A DNA stretch of 16,831 nucleotides, from the NCBI GenBank assembly GCA_027488495.1, contig JAIYBO010000041.1, positions 1 to 16,831 of the forward strand. Direction: 5' to 3'. Shown here piece after piece: positions 5,856-13,798 of this stretch. The DNA comes from Bacteroidota bacterium. Lineage in GTDB: Bacteria; Bacteroidota; Bacteroidia; NS11-12g; UBA955. Under the pieces are notes generated by a model. That model saw nothing but the letters and a program-made list of their open reading frames with translations. It made no database searches and was not told the DNA's origin. Both the position numbers and the translations under genes were made by a program. Every line of letters starts with the position of its first letter. Positions within the stretch are counted from its first letter, which is position 1.

Positions 5856-7811
5856 ATGTGTGGCATAGGCGGATGGATTGAATTTCAGGGAGTTTCGGCG
5901 GCAAGTATGCGCGCAGCCGGAGAGTTTATGGCGGATGCCATGAAACATCGAGGGCCCGATGGTTTTGGGGTGGAGGTATTTGGCGGCGACGAAGATGCCA
6001 TTGCCATGGTGATGCACAGAAGGCTATCGATTTTGGGTTTGGGCGATGAAGGAAAGCAGCCCATGCGAAGTGCGGATGGTAGATATTGGATCTCTTTCAA
6101 CGGAGAGATTTATAATTTTTTGGAGCTGGCATCAGCTTACGGATTGACAACCAATACGGGTACGGATACTGAAGTGCTTTTGCAGTTGTGGTGTTTGAAA
6201 GGGGTTGATTGCATTGCTTTGTTAGACGGATTTTTCGCTTTTGCCATTTGGGATACGGAGTTGAAGGAGTTAACCTTGGCCAGGGATAAAACGGGGGTAA
6301 AACCTCTGTATTATTATTTGGATCAGGATGGCGATCACTCTGAAAATATCATCAAATCGCTCTTCTTTGGCAGTGAAGATTTTGCGTTGATGCAAGTTTT
6401 GGCATCGCAGGGAATAGAGGTTGTGTTGAGTGAGCGTGCGTTGAAATCGCATTTGGAGGAGGGGATGTCGGACAGAAACATGTTATTCAACGGAATTCTG
6501 GAGTTGGAAATGGGTTGTTATCTTACCTATTCATGTTTGAGTTTGGATTCGAAGTTGAATCCCATTTCGGATTGGGGTCGTGTGGAGATCAAGCCATGGC
6601 ACAATGGCGAGTATTTGGAATTGGATGATGGGTTGGGCTGGCAGCAACAGTTTGGGTTGAAAGAGGAGCCCAAGAATCATATCGAATTGTTGCGGTCGCA
6701 GTTGTTATCGGGCATGAAGAAACGACTTCGCAGTGATGTGCCCATTGGATTTGCGGTGAGTGGTGGAATTGATAGTGCGGCTTTGGTGGGTATGGCGAGG
6801 GAAATCATGGGGAAAGAGGCGCATTTGCATGTGTTCTCTGTGGTTGCGCCGGGTATGGACGGCGATGAAAGTGAGTATCAGAAGGCGGTGGTTGAGCATG
6901 TGGGTGGAATTTGGCATAAGGTGGATGTTCGGGATTTGGATGGGCAATATTTAGTAAGGTATATCAAGGCAACGCATCGTATCCCGGTGGCGTGGAATAA
7001 TTTGGCCCATTTTGCTTTGTGCGAAGCGGTGAAAGCGGCGGGTGTAACTGTTTTGTTTAACGGTCAGGGGGCGGATGAATTGTTTGGTGGTTACCCTCAT
7101 TACTACAAGGCAGCATTTTGGAATGAGAGGAATACGCTTTGGCCTGTAAGGAAGAAGTGGCCTGTGGGTTTTATATCGGCGGGCAAACAGTGGTTTAAAG
7201 CGGTTTTGGGTAGTTGGGTTGGCCGCCAGTTTGAGACATGTGTGGATGTGCTGATGCGACAAGATTATTACGGCGAAAGGCTCACGCAATTGTTGCGTTT
7301 TGAGGATAGGAATGGGATGGCCTGTGGGATTGAATCAAGGAATCCATTTGCCGATGATTATCGGATGGCGGATGCTTGGTTGAACGCATGGGGCGATGAT
7401 ACGTGGGATTTGACTGGCTCGTTGAGTTCGAAGTTGGTGGATGGGTATTCCAAGGGATATTTGCGCAAGGCGATGGATGTGGGATTGGTTCCGAAGAAGG
7501 TTTTGTGGCGGGTAGATAAAAAAGGGTTTACGGTGCCGAAGTCGGAGATGACCTTGAAGGGGATTTCAGAATGGAAGATGTGGGTGATGAGTGCTAAATT
7601 GGATGGCCTGGTATCGCGAAAAAGACGACAGCATGCACTGAACCGAGCTGCGGCAATGAGTGGTTTTGGTGTGCCGAAAAATGGTTCAAAAACGCGGGTA
7701 TTCAATGGCAGCGATGTGAAGCTGCTGGATCAGTTGTTCCGATGGGCTGCTGTTGGGTGTTTTTTGGAGGTGTTTAATTTTCAAATGGGTGTTGTGAACG
7801 ATGGCAAATAA
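5856..7811 (+). CDS. asnB: Asparagine synthase (glutamine-hydrolysing), AsnB family
   Basis: A 651-aa two-domain amidotransferase. The N-terminal Ntn glutaminase starts with the nucleophile Cys2 (MCGIGGW), followed by MKHRGPDG (29-36), HRRLSILGL (54-62), FNGEIYNF (81-88) and GTDTE (102-106). The C-terminal ATP-pyrophosphatase domain has the PP-loop SGGIDS (302-307) and the NGQGADELFGGYPHYYK segment. It makes an amide from glutamine and ATP; the classical substrate is aspartate. It is longer than E. coli AsnB (554 aa), like many polysaccharide-cluster homologues. It lies between a glycosyltransferase and a flippase, with a 2-nt gap and an 11-nt overlap, so the acceptor could instead be a sugar carboxylate or an aminoacyl group of a surface glycan. 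That role is inference; plain asparagine synthesis is the alternative. Confidence 0.95.
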   Translation: MCGIGGWIEFQGVSAASMRAAGEFMADAMKHRGPDGFGVEVFGGDEDAIAMVMHRRLSILGLGDEGKQPMRSADGRYWISFNGEIYNFLELASAYGLTTNTGTDTEVLLQLWCLKGVDCIALLDGFFAFAIWDTELKELTLARDKTGVKPLYYYLDQDGDHSENIIKSLFFGSEDFALMQVLASQGIEVVLSERALKSHLEEGMSDRNMLFNGILELEMGCYLTYSCLSLDSKLNPISDWGRVEIKPWHNGEYLELDDGLGWQQQFGLKEEPKNHIELLRSQLLSGMKKRLRSDVPIGFAVSGGIDSAALVGMAREIMGKEAHLHVFSVVAPGMDGDESEYQKAVVEHVGGIWHKVDVRDLDGQYLVRYIKATHRIPVAWNNLAHFALCEAVKAAGVTVLFNGQGADELFGGYPHYYKAAFWNERNTLWPVRKKWPVGFISAGKQWFKAVLGSWVGRQFETCVDVLMRQDYYGERLTQLLRFEDRNGMACGIESRNPFADDYRMADAWLNAWGDDTWDLTGSLSSKLVDGYSKGYLRKAMDVGLVPKKVLWRVDKKGFTVPKSEMTLKGISEWKMWVMSAKLDGLVSRKRRQHALNRAAAMSGFGVPKNGSKTRVFNGSDVKLLDQLFRWAAVGCFLEVFNFQMGVVNDGK

Positions 7812-9180
7812 ATATGCGGATGGCGGGCCATTAAAGACCTTCGGGTGGCAATTGGCCAAGGCGTTTTGTGCAGCTTTGGTGGTTGTGATATATTCTCGGG
7901 GGATGGGGGCTTTTGGTAGGGGGAATCTGTCGGTGATGTTGTTGTATTTGCAACTCACTTTGATGGTGAGCGAATTGATTGCGGGTGGTGCATTGGCCAA
8001 TTTATTTGCGAAATTTTCTGTGAGAAGAATTGCCCCATCGGCCCATGTTTTTTTGTTTGCGGTGCTGCTATTGGGGTATGTTGTTGGTTGGTTTTTATGG
8101 GTGGTACCCAATCAGGGTGTTTTGCCTTTGAACTTGGATCACCCAAAGGTGATTGCGTTGAATTTGCTCTTTATGCAGGGCTTTTTCCTTGGTGGTTTGG
8201 GCATTCAATACAATTATTTACAAGCAAAAGGGTTGGTCCATCAAAGAAATCAATTGCAATTGTTGATTGAGATTTTGAAGTTGCTGGGTTTGGCGTTGTG
8301 TTTTGAGGCGATGTATGGCTTTATTTTCCCTAGGCATTTTGCAAGTGAGTTGGTTGGGACTGCGGATGTAATACCTGATGGACAAACATTCAATTATGTT
8401 CATGGATTCAATGAGTTGGCCATTCTGTGGGTGTTGGTGTATGCATCGGGTATCGCATGGGTGTATTCGATGTGGAAAATATGGAGGCGTGTGGGTAGGT
8501 TGAACTGGCGGCCTTTGTGGAATCCCCCACGTGAAATGTTCGAAAGTGGGGTGCTGTCTCAGGTTGGGCACATACTGTTGTTCTTGTTGTATCGATTGCC
8601 GCTGTGGTGGGTTGCTTCGGAGTATGGTGGTGCGGAAGCGGGTGTTTTGGCCAATGCTTTGTTGATGGCAGACACGATTTGGATATTTGGCAATTCGTTT
8701 GGTACCATTTTGCATGCAAGGGTTATAACGGGCGTGTTGGATGATCTGAAAGTGGGGCGCATGCTCTCACGTTATGTTTGGCTTTCAGGGATGGGGACAT
8801 TGGTGGCCATTGTTGCGGCATTGTGTGTGCCAGTTGATTGCTATGTGTGGGTGTTTGGTGACACATTTTCAGGGCTAAAAGCCTCGTTTATATGTATTTC
8901 GCCGGCTGTGTTTTTCTTGGCACTTTCAGCGCCAATTGGACATTATTTGCATGCGCAAAATCGATTTGTGTCATTGATTGTGAGTTATTCGAGTGCCGTA
9001 TTGGTTTTGGCGCTGATTTGGTTTTGCGTGGATTCTTTGATGGGTAAGTTGATGGGTTTGAATCTTGCCTTTTTAGTATTGTTCTTGTTGAATTATCTAC
9101 AGGTTAGGCACATAGTGAAAACAAGGGGTATCTTATTCATTGTGTGGCGGTTTACTCGAATTCGATTCGCCAAAAAATAG
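7801..9180 (+). CDS. Wzx-like polysaccharide flippase / MOP-superfamily membrane protein
   Basis: A 459-aa integral membrane protein with about 12 hydrophobic segments spread over its length. The N-terminal region, with a basic cytoplasmic start, then GAFGRGNLSVMLLYLQL and ELIAGGALANLFAKF, resembles the first helices of oligosaccharide flippases (RfbX/Wzx, MOP superfamily). These move undecaprenyl-linked glycans across the cytoplasmic membrane. The ATG at 7801 overlaps the end of asnB by 11 nt. It closes a three-gene operon with a glycosyltransferase, which supports an envelope-glycan export role. No polymerase or ligase gene is adjacent. Sequence identity in such proteins is low, so the family call rests on topology, the N-terminus and context. 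No clear terminator follows. Confidence 0.82.
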   Translation: MANKYADGGPLKTFGWQLAKAFCAALVVVIYSRGMGAFGRGNLSVMLLYLQLTLMVSELIAGGALANLFAKFSVRRIAPSAHVFLFAVLLLGYVVGWFLWVVPNQGVLPLNLDHPKVIALNLLFMQGFFLGGLGIQYNYLQAKGLVHQRNQLQLLIEILKLLGLALCFEAMYGFIFPRHFASELVGTADVIPDGQTFNYVHGFNELAILWVLVYASGIAWVYSMWKIWRRVGRLNWRPLWNPPREMFESGVLSQVGHILLFLLYRLPLWWVASEYGGAEAGVLANALLMADTIWIFGNSFGTILHARVITGVLDDLKVGRMLSRYVWLSGMGTLVAIVAALCVPVDCYVWVFGDTFSGLKASFICISPAVFFLALSAPIGHYLHAQNRFVSLIVSYSSAVLVLALIWFCVDSLMGKLMGLNLAFLVLFLLNYLQVRHIVKTRGILFIVWRFTRIRFAKK

Positions 9181-9219
9181 GCACTTCTTGTATACTATTT
9201 GGAACAATCGGCGGGTGTG

Positions 9220-9252
9220 TTGAGTGAACTACACCGATAAATCCTATTTTTG
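9220..9252 (+). promoter_or_regulatory. Promoter of the gdhA-psd unit
   Basis: A -33 TTG (9220-9222) and a -7 box TATTTTTG (9245-9252) are separated by 22 nt, slightly long for the consensus. The box ends 28 nt before the gdhA ATG, leaving a short A/T-rich leader. The rest of the 100-nt gap 9181-9280 has no clear terminator for the upstream flippase operon. Confidence 0.65.
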
Positions 9253-9280
9253 CCACACATTCACATAAAGATAATATATT

Positions 9281-10555
9281 ATGTCAACCCCTAACAACGG
9301 TGGAACTCCAAGGTACAATCCGCTTGAGAGCATGCAGAGACGCTTCGATGAGGCGAAAGAGAAATTAGGATTGGACGATCAATTTGCAAACGTATTGCGT
9401 GTACCAGACAAAGTGGTGGCGGCCAATATTCCAGTAACGATGGATGATGGTACCATTCGTGTGTTTGAAGCGTATCGTGTGGTTCATAGTGTGCATTTGG
9501 GTCCTTCTAAAGGTGGAATCCGTTATAGCATGGATGTGCACTTGGATGAGGTAAAGGCATTGGCGGCTTGGATGACATGGAAATGTGCCGTAGTGAATGT
9601 GCCTTATGGTGGTGCGAAGGGTGGTATCAAGTGCGATCCTCGTAGCATGAGTAAGGGTGAATTGGAGCGTTTGACGCGTGGATATACTTTGGCCATGCGC
9701 AACGTTTTTGGACCTGACAAAGACATTCCAGCGCCGGATATGGGTACAAGTGCCCAAGAAATGGCTTGGATCGTAGATGAATTTAGTAAGATTTCTGGAC
9801 ATAACTCTTACGCCGTTGTTACTGGAAAGCCTTTGGTTTTGGGTGGTAGCTTAGGTCGTGTAGAAGCAACCGGAAGAGGTGTTATGGTGAGCACTCGCAG
9901 TGCGATGGCCAAATTGGGCTTGAATCCAACAAACACGACATGTGTAGTTCAGGGTTTTGGAAACGTGGGAAGTATTTCTGCGAAATTGATCGCTCAGTTG
10001 GGTGTGAAAATCGTAGCGATTTCTGACGTGACTGGTGGTTATTATAACCCAGAAGGAATTGATGTAGCCGAAGCCATTTCTTACGTTGCAAACAGTGCAT
10101 CGCGCAGTTTGGAAGGTTACAAAGGCGGAAGTCAAGTAACAAATGGTGAATTGTTGGAGTTGCCATGTGATATTTTGGTGCCTGCGGCGATGGAAGATCA
10201 AATCACACCAGAGAATGCATCGAGAATCAAAGCCAAAATGATTGTAGAAGGCGCCAATGGTCCAACTACGGCTGAAGCGGATTCTATTTTGAACGAAAAA
10301 GGCATTCTGGTTGTTCCAGATATTTTGGCCAACGCGGGTGGTGTTACTGTATCGTATTTTGAGTGGGTACAGAACCGTTTGGGTTACTATTGGACAGAAG
10401 AGCGTGTGAACCGTCGTGCGGATCGTGCGATGAAGCAAGCGTTTGATAATGTATATGCTACTTCAGAAAAGTACGGTGTGAATATGCGTATTGCTGCATA
10501 CATCGTGGCATTGGATAAGGTAGCAAGTACCTTGAAATTGAGAGGCTCTTTCTAA
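9281..10555 (+). CDS. gdhA: Glutamate dehydrogenase (Glu/Leu/Phe/Val dehydrogenase family)
   Basis: A 424-aa hexameric-type glutamate dehydrogenase, interconverting glutamate with 2-oxoglutarate and ammonia using NAD(P). The N-terminal substrate domain shows GPSKGGIRY with substrate-binding Lys77, VPYGGAKGGI with catalytic Lys113, and APDMGT with Asp153. The Rossmann domain carries VVQGFGNVGS (222-231). The C-terminal part includes ANAGGVTVSYFEWVQN, typical of the NAD-linked clostridial/Thermotoga-like type. Length is normal. NAD versus NADP preference cannot be settled by eye. It has its own promoter, and psd begins 1 nt after its stop, so both are likely on one transcript. A paralogous leucine dehydrogenase lies 3.3 kb downstream. 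Confidence 0.96.
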   Translation: MSTPNNGGTPRYNPLESMQRRFDEAKEKLGLDDQFANVLRVPDKVVAANIPVTMDDGTIRVFEAYRVVHSVHLGPSKGGIRYSMDVHLDEVKALAAWMTWKCAVVNVPYGGAKGGIKCDPRSMSKGELERLTRGYTLAMRNVFGPDKDIPAPDMGTSAQEMAWIVDEFSKISGHNSYAVVTGKPLVLGGSLGRVEATGRGVMVSTRSAMAKLGLNPTNTTCVVQGFGNVGSISAKLIAQLGVKIVAISDVTGGYYNPEGIDVAEAISYVANSASRSLEGYKGGSQVTNGELLELPCDILVPAAMEDQITPENASRIKAKMIVEGANGPTTAEADSILNEKGILVVPDILANAGGVTVSYFEWVQNRLGYYWTEERVNRRADRAMKQAFDNVYATSEKYGVNMRIAAYIVALDKVASTLKLRGSF

Positions 10556-10556
10556 A

Positions 10557-11207
10557 ATGAGATTACACAGAGAAGGTTTTACCATCATTTTTGTTACCAC
10601 CCTGGTGCTTTTGGGTTTGAACTATGGTGTTCAAGCGCTGGCCGGTGAGGGTCTGATTTCTCAGATTTTCTTGGGATTGTCGTTGGTGTTTTTTGTTTTG
10701 GTGGTTCAGTTTTTTAGGAATCCATCAAGAAACACACCGCAAGGTGAAGGTTTGATCATTGCGCCTGCAGATGGCAAGGTTGTGGTGATCGAAGAGGTTG
10801 AGGAACCCGAGTATTTCAAAGACAAACGAAAGCAGGTGAGCATTTTTATGTCGCCCGTAAACGTTCACGTGAATCGCGCGCCCGTTACTGGAAAGGTGTT
10901 GTATTACAAATATTTCAAAGGGAAGTATTTGGTGGCATGGCATCCAAAGAGCAGTACTGAGAATGAGAGAACCACTGTGGTGATGGAAGAAAATGGGAAG
11001 CAAGTTTTGTTCAGGCAGATTGCTGGCGCATTGGCAAGAAGAATTGTTTGTTATGTGAAACCCGGTGTAGCATTGAATCGCGGTGATGAGTATGGATTCA
11101 TCAAATTTGGTTCAAGAATCGATTTGTATTTGCCTTTGGATACAGAAATTTTGGTTAATTTGAATCAGAAAACTGTGGGTGGCGAAACCATCATTGCGAA
11201 GTGGTAA
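10557..11207 (+). CDS. psd: Phosphatidylserine decarboxylase proenzyme, short (archaeal-type) form
   Basis: A 216-aa decarboxylase that converts phosphatidylserine to phosphatidylethanolamine at the cytoplasmic membrane, using a pyruvoyl group made by self-cleavage. Two N-terminal membrane segments (about residues 9-28 and 34-51) are followed by FFRNPSR, then IAPADGKV with Asp72, FMSPVNVHVNRAP with His104, and the cleavage motif FGSRIDLYLP, where cleavage precedes Ser186. Asp72, His104 and Ser186 form the expected processing triad. The length matches the short Psd class (about 215-230 aa). The start lies 1 nt after the gdhA stop. The pairing with glutamate dehydrogenase has no obvious metabolic logic. 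No phosphatidylserine synthase gene is in the window. Confidence 0.95.
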   Translation: MRLHREGFTIIFVTTLVLLGLNYGVQALAGEGLISQIFLGLSLVFFVLVVQFFRNPSRNTPQGEGLIIAPADGKVVVIEEVEEPEYFKDKRKQVSIFMSPVNVHVNRAPVTGKVLYYKYFKGKYLVAWHPKSSTENERTTVVMEENGKQVLFRQIAGALARRIVCYVKPGVALNRGDEYGFIKFGSRIDLYLPLDTEILVNLNQKTVGGETIIAKW

Positions 11208-11224
11208 ATGCCAGAAATTGTTGT

Positions 11225-11232
11225 TATATTTG
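11225..11232 (+). promoter_or_regulatory. -7 box upstream of the Cys/Ala-rich protein gene
   Basis: TATATTTG matches TAnnTTTG and ends 18 nt before the ATG at 11251, just after the psd stop. No TTG sits at the expected -33 distance, so this is a moderate call. It would allow the following gene to be expressed apart from psd. Confidence 0.5.
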
Positions 11233-11250
11233 TTTAAATAGAAAATATAT

Positions 11251-11688
11251 ATGAAAAAAATCATTGCTTTTGGATTGTTGATCGCAGGATTTGCGATTGT
11301 TTCTCAGGCTCAAACTGCGGGTCAAACTGCAGAAAATACCCCTGCAATTGAAGTAGCTCAGGTTGCTCCAGCTGATGCGGTTGCCCCAACTAAGGCTTGT
11401 TGCAAGAAAGAAGGTTCTGCAGCGGGTTGTAGCAAGGCGGGTGCTGCCAATGGCGAAGTAAAGGCTTGTTGCAAGAAAGAAGGATCAGCGGCTTCTGCTT
11501 CTGCAGCGGCTCCAGCCATGGCTCCCAAAGCGGCTTGCGGTGGATCTGCTGAACACAAGTGTGGTGGACATGGTGATGCAGCTGCGAGTGCTTCGGCCAA
11601 TGCAGCAGCTCCGATTGCGGCCCCTGGTGTTGCTCCAAAGAAGGCTTGTGCCAGCGGTGCCGAAGGTAAGCCTTGCTGCAAGAAGTAA
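11251..11688 (+). CDS. Exported Ala/Cys-rich protein with CCKK repeats, function unknown
   Basis: A 145-aa protein I cannot assign to a family. It starts with a Sec signal peptide (MKKIIAFGLLIAGFAIVSQA, likely cleaved before Gln21), so it is probably periplasmic. The mature part is low-complexity, rich in Ala, Gly, Ser, Lys and Pro, with ten cysteines at 50, 51, 60, 73, 74, 96, 104, 133, 142 and 143 and two histidines (EHKCGGHG). KACCKKEGSA occurs twice (48-57, 71-80) and the protein ends in KPCCKK. Paired Cys-Cys next to Lys suggests metal or redox chemistry; that is inference. It has a likely promoter and is followed by a strong hairpin, so it is probably monocistronic. The Ala-rich reading frames on the opposite strand here are shadows. 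Confidence 0.85.
   Translation: MKKIIAFGLLIAGFAIVSQAQTAGQTAENTPAIEVAQVAPADAVAPTKACCKKEGSAAGCSKAGAANGEVKACCKKEGSAASASAAAPAMAPKAACGGSAEHKCGGHGDAAASASANAAAPIAAPGVAPKKACASGAEGKPCCKK
11392..11483 (+). repeat. Direct repeat encoding KACCKKEG
   Basis: A 23-bp sequence starting AAGGCTTGTTGCAAGAAAG occurs identically at 11392-11414 and 11461-11483. The 69-nt period equals 23 codons, so the repeat keeps the frame. A degenerate copy (AAGCCTTGCTGCAAGAAG) ends the gene at 11668-11685. This looks like internal duplication within the gene. Confidence 0.9.
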
Positions 11689-11753
11689 GCACATTTAGGG
11701 TCGTCAAGGCCAAGGGAATTCATTGAGTCCCTAATACTTATTTGAATGATCTG

Positions 11754-11787
11754 ATTTGGGTACTCACAGGCTTGTGGGTACCCAAAT
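11754..11787 (+). terminator. Hairpin terminator after the Cys/Ala-rich protein gene
   Basis: TTTGGGTACTCACA pairs with TGTGGGTACCCAAA across a GGCT loop: 14 bp with one G-T pair, plus a flanking A-T pair. The 3' side continues TTTATTA, a weak U tract. It lies 65 nt after the stop codon. The near symmetry means it may also act on the opposite strand. Confidence 0.75.
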
Positions 11788-11836
11788 TTATTAGTGGGAA
11801 ACCGTAGTTTTTTTCTTTCATATGGATTCTGTATTG

Positions 11837-11844
11837 TTCCTTTG
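11837..11844 (+). promoter_or_regulatory. Possible -7 box of the 11853-13750 operon
   Basis: TTCCTTTG followed by CA resembles the TATCTTTGCA form seen elsewhere in this window but lacks the A at its second position, and no TTG lies at -33. It ends 8 nt before the ATG at 11853. It is the best candidate in a gap that must hold a promoter, because a terminator lies upstream. Confidence 0.35.
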
Positions 11845-11852
11845 CAGTTGGG

Positions 11853-12755
11853 ATGGACAAAGGATTTCGCAGAATTGCATTTACGATTATGGGACTTACT
11901 GCACTCACGGTGATTTCAGTGGGTGTTTACCTATGGTATAACTTCAATGCGCGGAGTAGGTTGGTGTTGGTGATTCCTGAAACGGCGAGCTGGTTTGTAC
12001 ACGTTCAAACCAAATTACTTCGAGCGGATTTTGCTAAATCATCGGAACAGCCGCAGGGTATCGCCATGTTGGGAAAGACCATTTCTGAATTGCCGATTTT
12101 TAAAAAGGTGAAAGACGCGGGAGAGCCCGGAATTGCCTTGTATTCGGATGTGGTAGCATTTGGGTTGGATGAGGGTACATGTTTGGCCTTGTCACTTACA
12201 TCGGAAGAACGATTTAAAGAGTTTTTGAAGGCGCTTAAAAAGCGGAACTTGGTGAAGGGTGGCATCGACAAAGGGAAGTATTTCTATGTGGAGTTTCCCA
12301 ATGCGAAAGCTTATGTGGCGTTTAAGTTTAAGGCAATTGTGGTATATAAGCCCAGTGATACGTCGGCTGATTATAAAAATGCGGAGCGTGCTTTCGATGT
12401 TGTATTTGCTGAAAAAACGCATACAATGATGCAAAACAAAGAGGTACAAGCGCTTTATGAGAACGAGCCGGAGGTTGTGTTTTTTGCGCGTGACAAAGCG
12501 TTTGGCTTATCACAAAGCATCGATTTTCCCGAGATGGGAAGCGCGGCTGGAGATAGTGAGCATAAGTATGTAAAGTTTGCATATCCTACATTAAAGGCGT
12601 CTGGGGTGGTGTCGCCCTTGATGTTGGTATCAAAGAGTGGTTTGCCCGTTGAAGTGCAGAAATGTATCGACCCACAAAATCGTATGACGGCCCATACGGC
12701 ATTGGATTTGATGGCCAAAATTTTGAATCAATCGATAAACGAGATTTCGCAATGA
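11853..12755 (+). CDS. Membrane-anchored protein of unknown function
   Basis: A 300-aa protein I do not recognise. Residues about 9-28 (AFTIMGLTALTVISVGVYLW) form one N-terminal membrane anchor after a basic start (MDKGFRR), and the remaining 270 residues look soluble and would face the periplasm. There is no lipobox cysteine. The soluble part has a repeated alternation of short hydrophobic strands and Lys-rich helices (for example ERFKEFLKALKKRNL and KGKYFYVEFPNAKAYVAFKF), which suggests an alpha/beta fold, perhaps related to the DUF3352/DUF4836-like groups; this is a guess. Its stop overlaps the start of the MetH module as ATGA, implying coupled translation, although no functional link is obvious. 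Confidence 0.75.
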   Translation: MDKGFRRIAFTIMGLTALTVISVGVYLWYNFNARSRLVLVIPETASWFVHVQTKLLRADFAKSSEQPQGIAMLGKTISELPIFKKVKDAGEPGIALYSDVVAFGLDEGTCLALSLTSEERFKEFLKALKKRNLVKGGIDKGKYFYVEFPNAKAYVAFKFKAIVVYKPSDTSADYKNAERAFDVVFAEKTHTMMQNKEVQALYENEPEVVFFARDKAFGLSQSIDFPEMGSAAGDSEHKYVKFAYPTLKASGVVSPLMLVSKSGLPVEVQKCIDPQNRMTAHTALDLMAKILNQSINEISQ

Positions 12756-13750
12756 ATATACAAGAGTTAATTAAGGAGCGCATTTTAATCATCGATGGTG
12801 CCATGGGCACGATGATTCAGAAACACAAGTTGTCTGAAGCGGATTACCGTGGAGCGCGTTTTGCGGATTTTGCCCATGCATTGCAGGGTAACAATGACTT
12901 GTTAGTGCTCACTCAGCCACAAATTATTTCAGACATTCACAAGCAATTCTTGGCGGCAGGGGCGGATATTTTGGAGACCAATACCTTCAATGCGAATTCA
13001 ATTTCGATGTTGGATTATCACATGGTGGATTTGGTTAAAGAGCTTAATGCGGCAGCGGCGAAATTGGCGTTGGATGCAGCGGCTGAATATACTGCGATGG
13101 ACCCGAGTAAGCCTCGTTTCGTGGCCGGTTCCATTGGGCCTACCAACAAAACAGCCAGTTTATCGCCCGATGTGAACAATCCAGGATATCGCGCCGTGTC
13201 ATTCGATGATTTGGTGGCCTGTTACACAGAGCAAGTGATTGCGTTGATGGATGCGGGAGTGCATTTGTTGTTGGTGGAAACGGTGTTTGATACGTTGAAT
13301 TGCAAGGCGGCTTTGTTTGCCATAAACACAGTGAAAGAGGCTCGTGGAAGTGATATTCCAGTGATGGTGAGCGGTACAATTACCGATAATTCTGGCAGAA
13401 CTTTGAGTGGGCAAACGGCGGAGGCTTTTTGGATATCGATATCACACGGAAATTTGATGAGTGTGGGTCTGAATTGTGCTTTGGGAGCCCCACAAATGCG
13501 CCCGTTTATTGAGGAAATGGCCCGCGTGGCTTGGGTGCCCATTAGTTGTTATCCGAATGCAGGCTTGCCCAATGAATTTGGAGAATATGACGATTCACCG
13601 GAAGGTATGGCGGCGGTATTGGAAGATTGGTGCGCACAAGGTTGGGTGAATATTGTGGGAGGGTGCTGTGGTACAACCCCGGATCATATCAGAGCCATCG
13701 CAGCAGCAGCGGCAAAACACGCTCCAAGGCCCATTCCAACAGAACTTTAA
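12752..13750 (+). CDS. metH: Homocysteine S-methyltransferase module of methionine synthase (MetH N-terminal domain as a separate protein)
   Basis: A 332-aa protein matching only the first module of cobalamin-dependent methionine synthase, which binds zinc and homocysteine. It begins ERILIIDGAMGTMIQKH (9-25), then shows GADILETNTFNANSI (70-84), the GSIGPTNKTASLSPDV segment (126-141) and DNSGRTLSGQTAEAF. The three zinc cysteines are present: Cys242 (GLNCALG) and Cys305-Cys306 (GGCCGTTPDHI). The folate, B12 and reactivation modules (about 900 more residues) are absent; the next gene is leucine dehydrogenase. Split MetH is known in Bacteroidota, so the second half is probably elsewhere. The ATG at 12752 overlaps the upstream stop. 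BhmT/MmuM-type methyltransferases are the alternative, but the MetH-style motifs argue against them. The 3' end forms part of an inverted repeat. Confidence 0.9.
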   Translation: MNIQELIKERILIIDGAMGTMIQKHKLSEADYRGARFADFAHALQGNNDLLVLTQPQIISDIHKQFLAAGADILETNTFNANSISMLDYHMVDLVKELNAAAAKLALDAAAEYTAMDPSKPRFVAGSIGPTNKTASLSPDVNNPGYRAVSFDDLVACYTEQVIALMDAGVHLLLVETVFDTLNCKAALFAINTVKEARGSDIPVMVSGTITDNSGRTLSGQTAEAFWISISHGNLMSVGLNCALGAPQMRPFIEEMARVAWVPISCYPNAGLPNEFGEYDDSPEGMAAVLEDWCAQGWVNIVGGCCGTTPDHIRAIAAAAAKHAPRPIPTEL

Positions 13751-13767
13751 GTGTCGAGTTGACACTT
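13749..13767 (+). repeat. Inverted repeat overlapping the metH-module stop codon
   Basis: AAGTGTC and GACACTT form a perfect 7-bp stem around a GAGTT loop, beginning inside the TAA stop. A T7 run follows 11 nt later, so it could be a weak terminator or an operator for the leucine dehydrogenase gene 50 nt downstream. Confidence 0.5.
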
Positions 13768-13798
13768 CTAAAAACAATTTTTTTATCTTAATTCTACC

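Noticed and set aside
9207..9238. Hairpin ATCGG-TGT / ACA-CCGAT upstream of gdhA as terminator or riboswitch
   Set aside because: Eight base pairs broken by a 4-nt bulge with a 12-nt loop and no T run; too weak, and it overlaps the -33 element. An operator remains possible but unsupported.
11358..11723. Ala-rich minus-strand frames opposite the Cys/Ala-rich gene
   Set aside because: They arise from the GCN-rich sense codons; the plus-strand frame has a signal peptide, a promoter and a terminator.
11689..12755. SAM or cobalamin riboswitch controlling the metH module
   Set aside because: There is no room directly upstream because the genes overlap, and the gap 11689-11852 shows only the terminator hairpin and no recognisable riboswitch core.
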